In this document: positions 6,636-7,702 of the stretch, piece by piece
Layout: every line of letters starts with the position of its first letter
How positions within the stretch are numbered: the stretch's first letter is position 1
NCBI GenBank assembly: GCA_014859985.1
Contig: JACZKN010000079.1
Coordinates: 1 to 7,702, forward strand
DNA: 7,702 nt
DNA from: Candidatus Krumholzibacteriia bacterium
Lineage (GTDB): Bacteria > Krumholzibacteriota > Krumholzibacteriia > LZORAL124-64-63
Direction: 5' to 3'
Notes under the pieces: generated by a model
Seen by the model: only the letters and a program-made list of their open reading frames with translations
Databases searched by the model: none
What the model was told of the DNA's origin: nothing
Program-made: the position numbers and the translations under genes

Positions 6636-6647
6636 GGGCTTTATCCC
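6614..6647. repeat. Inverted repeat GGGATAAA / TTTATCCC around the HU -35 element
   Basis: Perfect 8-base arms at 6614-6621 and 6640-6647 are separated by 18 bases. The TTGACA -35 box (6630-6635) lies in the loop, with the symmetry centre at about 6630. Arm centres are 26 bases apart, between two and three helical turns. It may be a repressor or activator operator for HU, but no binding protein is known from the window. Confidence 0.45.
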
Positions 6648-6675
6648 GCCGCAGGCCGGGCTGCAGCGGACCCGC

Positions 6676-6691
6676 GGCCGGCCGGCCGGCC
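6676..6691. repeat. GGCC tetranucleotide tract
   Basis: Four perfect tandem GGCC units, followed by GG, lie in the non-coding region between HU and the lipoprotein gene. It could be a slippage-prone simple repeat. In a genome this rich in G+C it may have no function. Confidence 0.5.
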
Positions 6692-6826
6692 GGTCGGGCA
6701 GGATGCAATCCGCCGGCGCCGGCCGCATCGCATTGCGAAAGGCCGCGGCGTTCCCGAGCAGGCCGCGTTCTTCCCCGCGATCCTGCCGCCTGCCCCACAA
6801 TCCCCTGTCGTGATGCCAGTTATTCC

Positions 6827-6854
6827 CCGGGGGGCCGCGCCGGCGGCCCCCTGG
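6827..6854. other. Strong GC stem-loop upstream of the lipoprotein gene
   Basis: Arms GGGGGCCGC (6830-6838) and GCGGCCCCC (6843-6851) give nine perfect pairs around a GCCG loop. Three more pairs, one of them a G-T wobble, extend it to 6827-6854 on the plus strand. No T-run follows. It lies about 137 bases before the lipoprotein ATG and could be a leader structure, a transcript-end signal or chance. Confidence 0.5.
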
Positions 6855-6990
6855 CCCTGACTTTGCAGTCGGGGCCGCATGGCGTCCGGGAGGGGCGGCC
6901 TCAACCTGACAACCATGCTACCGCAACAGTCCCTTCCCGGGCGCCCAATCGAACCATCGGGCAACCGAAGCGAAACGAGGAGGACGACCC

Positions 6991-7410
6991 ATGGCAGGCA
7001 AGAAGCTGATCACGATTCTCATGCTGCTGGCCCTGGTCGCGATGGCGACCGGCTGCAGCGACGACGATCCCGCAGCCCCGGCGACGATCGACACCGCGCC
7101 CCCGGCCGTGCCGACGAACCTGACCGCCGACTACGTCGCCGGCCAGGGCACCGTGATCCTGAGCTGGGATCCCAACACCGTGGACGCCGATCTGGCGGGC
7201 TACGTGGTGGACAAGGTCTACCGCGGCGAGACCATCGCCCTGGTCTCCAGCCCCATCGCCGTTCCCACCTGGCAGGACGCCGACGTCGGCAGCGGCGTGA
7301 CCACGTACTACGTGTACGCCGTCGACCGGTCGGGCAACGAGAGCGCCGTCGCCATGGCGACCATCAGCCTCGTCAACTCGCACCTGACGGGCCACCTCGT
7401 CGCCCAGTAG
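6991..7410 (+). CDS. Lipoprotein with a single fibronectin type III domain
   Basis: A probable exported, lipid-anchored protein of unknown function. Of its 139 residues, 1-21 form a signal peptide (KK near the N-terminus, hydrophobic core ITILMLLALVAMA). A lipobox-like MATGC ends in the modifiable cysteine C22, with A at -3 instead of the common leucine. SDDDPAAP (23-30) is an acidic, proline-containing linker. From about 35 to 127 the chain reads as one FN3 fold: the PPAVPTNLTA start (37-46), the core tryptophan in ILSWD (W59), LAGYVV (68-73), TTYYVYAVDRSGNES (104-118) and a final strand AMATISL. The last dozen residues are not part of the fold. The start ATG follows GAGGAGG by seven bases. 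The protein is too small to carry a catalytic domain, so a structural or binding role at the cell envelope is the most that can be inferred. It appears monocistronic and ends before a hairpin terminator. Confidence 0.9.
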   Translation: MAGKKLITILMLLALVAMATGCSDDDPAAPATIDTAPPAVPTNLTADYVAGQGTVILSWDPNTVDADLAGYVVDKVYRGETIALVSSPIAVPTWQDADVGSGVTTYYVYAVDRSGNESAVAMATISLVNSHLTGHLVAQ

Positions 7411-7444
7411 GCGCCGATCACGCCCTTTTCGCTCGGTGCTCGCA

Positions 7445-7476
7445 GGGGTCCTCCGCCCGCAGGCGGAGGGCCCCTT
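7445..7476 (+). terminator. Intrinsic-type terminator hairpin after the lipoprotein gene
   Basis: A 13-base-pair stem lies 34 bases after the lipoprotein stop, between two convergent genes. Its arms are 7445-7457 and 7462-7474, the loop is CGCA, and one T-G wobble sits at 7449/7470. Only TT follows on the plus strand, so it is a U-poor terminator of the kind common in GC-rich genomes. On the minus strand the wobble becomes an A-C mismatch, but the stem could still help end the GT9 transcript. Confidence 0.75.
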
Positions 7477-7519
7477 GCCGCGCCGCGGCGGGACGCCGGG
7501 CGCCGACCGGGACGCGCTC

Positions 7520-7702
7520 TCAGGCCCCCGGAAGGGCGTGCCAGGCCGCCCACACCGCATCCACGGAGAGATTCTCCATCCAGCCGAATTCCGGGCCCCG
7601 CGCGTCCGGCGTCCGCGCCGGGCTGCGCAGGGCGGTCACCGCCGCCGCGGGCGGCTTCCACAACGCCGGATCCGTGGGCCCGAACAGCGCCAGGGTGGGC
7701 AC
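7520..7702 (-). CDS. Glycosyltransferase family 9 (heptosyltransferase-like), C-terminal fragment
   Basis: Only the last 60 residues are in the window; the start lies beyond the right edge. The opening VPTLALFGPTDPALWKPP is the characteristic C-terminal nucleotide-sugar-binding loop of GT9 enzymes (usual form PTxALFGPTDPxxW.P). It is followed by a less conserved stretch and a final helix, ENLSVDAVWAAWHAL, as at the end of heptosyltransferases. Family members add heptose or related sugars to lipopolysaccharide core or other envelope glycans in the cytoplasm. The first visible codon is GTG, but it falls inside the conserved strand and is not a real start. The gene converges on the lipoprotein gene across a terminator hairpin. 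Substrate cannot be judged from this fragment. Confidence 0.85.
   Translation of the reverse strand: MPTLALFGPTDPALWKPPAAAVTALRSPARTPDARGPEFGWMENLSVDAVWAAWHALPGA

Larger units (their letters stand above)
6524..6990. other. Divergent intergenic region between HU and the FN3 lipoprotein gene
   Basis: This 467-base stretch contains no convincing gene. Its open frames are short, Arg/Pro/Gly-rich and lack family features. The HU-proximal part holds the HU ribosome binding site, promoter and inverted repeat. The middle holds a (GGCC)4 tract and a CCGGCGCCGG palindrome (6712-6721). The lipoprotein-proximal part holds a strong GC hairpin (6827-6854). I found no clear -35/-10 pair for the plus-strand lipoprotein gene, whose promoter must lie here unless it is transcribed from far upstream. 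Confidence 0.6.

Noticed and set aside
6641..6964. A 107-codon minus-strand open frame, and a 74-codon plus-strand frame at 6589-6813, in the divergent region
   Set aside because: Both are Arg/Pro/Gly-rich, have no convincing ribosome binding site and overlap the promoter and hairpin elements. I see no protein-like pattern.
1..7702. A possible mobile element, CRISPR, retron or defence island
   Set aside because: No transposase, integrase, reverse transcriptase, nuclease or repeat-spacer pattern is present. All recognisable genes are core metabolism, transport or envelope functions with uniform base composition.
7700..7702. GTG at the right edge as a start for a 60-residue protein
   Set aside because: The codon falls inside the conserved GT9 strand leading to FGPTDP, so it is an internal valine of a longer gene cut by the window edge.

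Overview
The window is about 7.7 kb of very GC-rich bacterial DNA, roughly 70% G+C by eye. It looks like a chromosomal housekeeping segment. I see no insertion sequence, phage gene, CRISPR array, toxin-antitoxin pair or defence gene. A diderm host is suggested by a lipoprotein signal peptide and by the tail of a glycosyltransferase family 9 (heptosyltransferase-like) gene. The Asp/Pro-rich lipoprotein with one fibronectin type III domain recalls high-GC FCB-group or deltaproteobacterial-type genomes such as Krumholzibacteriota. That placement is an impression from protein style, not something the sequence proves.

Layout. From 6096 down to 1, six genes lie head to tail on the minus strand. In transcription order they are ltaE (low-specificity threonine aldolase), trkA and trkH (potassium uptake), nadE (NAD+ synthetase), rsmI (16S rRNA 2'-O-methyltransferase) and a CDP-alcohol phosphatidyltransferase resembling phosphatidylinositol-phosphate synthase, which runs off the left edge. 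Three junctions are 4-base stop/start overlaps (GTGA, GTGA, TTGA), one is TGATG or ATGA, and only trkH-nadE has a gap (27 bases). This strongly suggests one translationally coupled operon. Four of the six starts are non-ATG.

Upstream of ltaE is a 142-base leader with a 10-base direct repeat, a 12-base palindrome and a small hairpin. It is preceded, also on the minus strand, by an HU/IHF-family DNA-binding protein gene (6239-6523) with a strong ribosome binding site and a recognisable sigma70-type promoter. A 467-base gene-free stretch (6524-6990) then separates HU from a divergent plus-strand gene for a 139-residue FN3 lipoprotein (6991-7410). That gene ends at a 13-base-pair GC-rich hairpin, on the other side of which lies the convergent minus-strand GT9 fragment (7520-7702).

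How the genes work together. TrkA and TrkH form one transporter: TrkH is the membrane channel subunit and TrkA the cytoplasmic nucleotide-binding gating ring. The other operon members (amino acid aldolase, NAD synthesis, ribosome modification, phospholipid synthesis) have no obvious shared pathway beyond core metabolism, though NadE makes the dinucleotide that TrkA-type RCK domains bind. I did not find a convincing undescribed system. The points most worth a second look are the PI-phosphate-synthase-like enzyme, the short RsmI, and the inverted repeat around the HU promoter.
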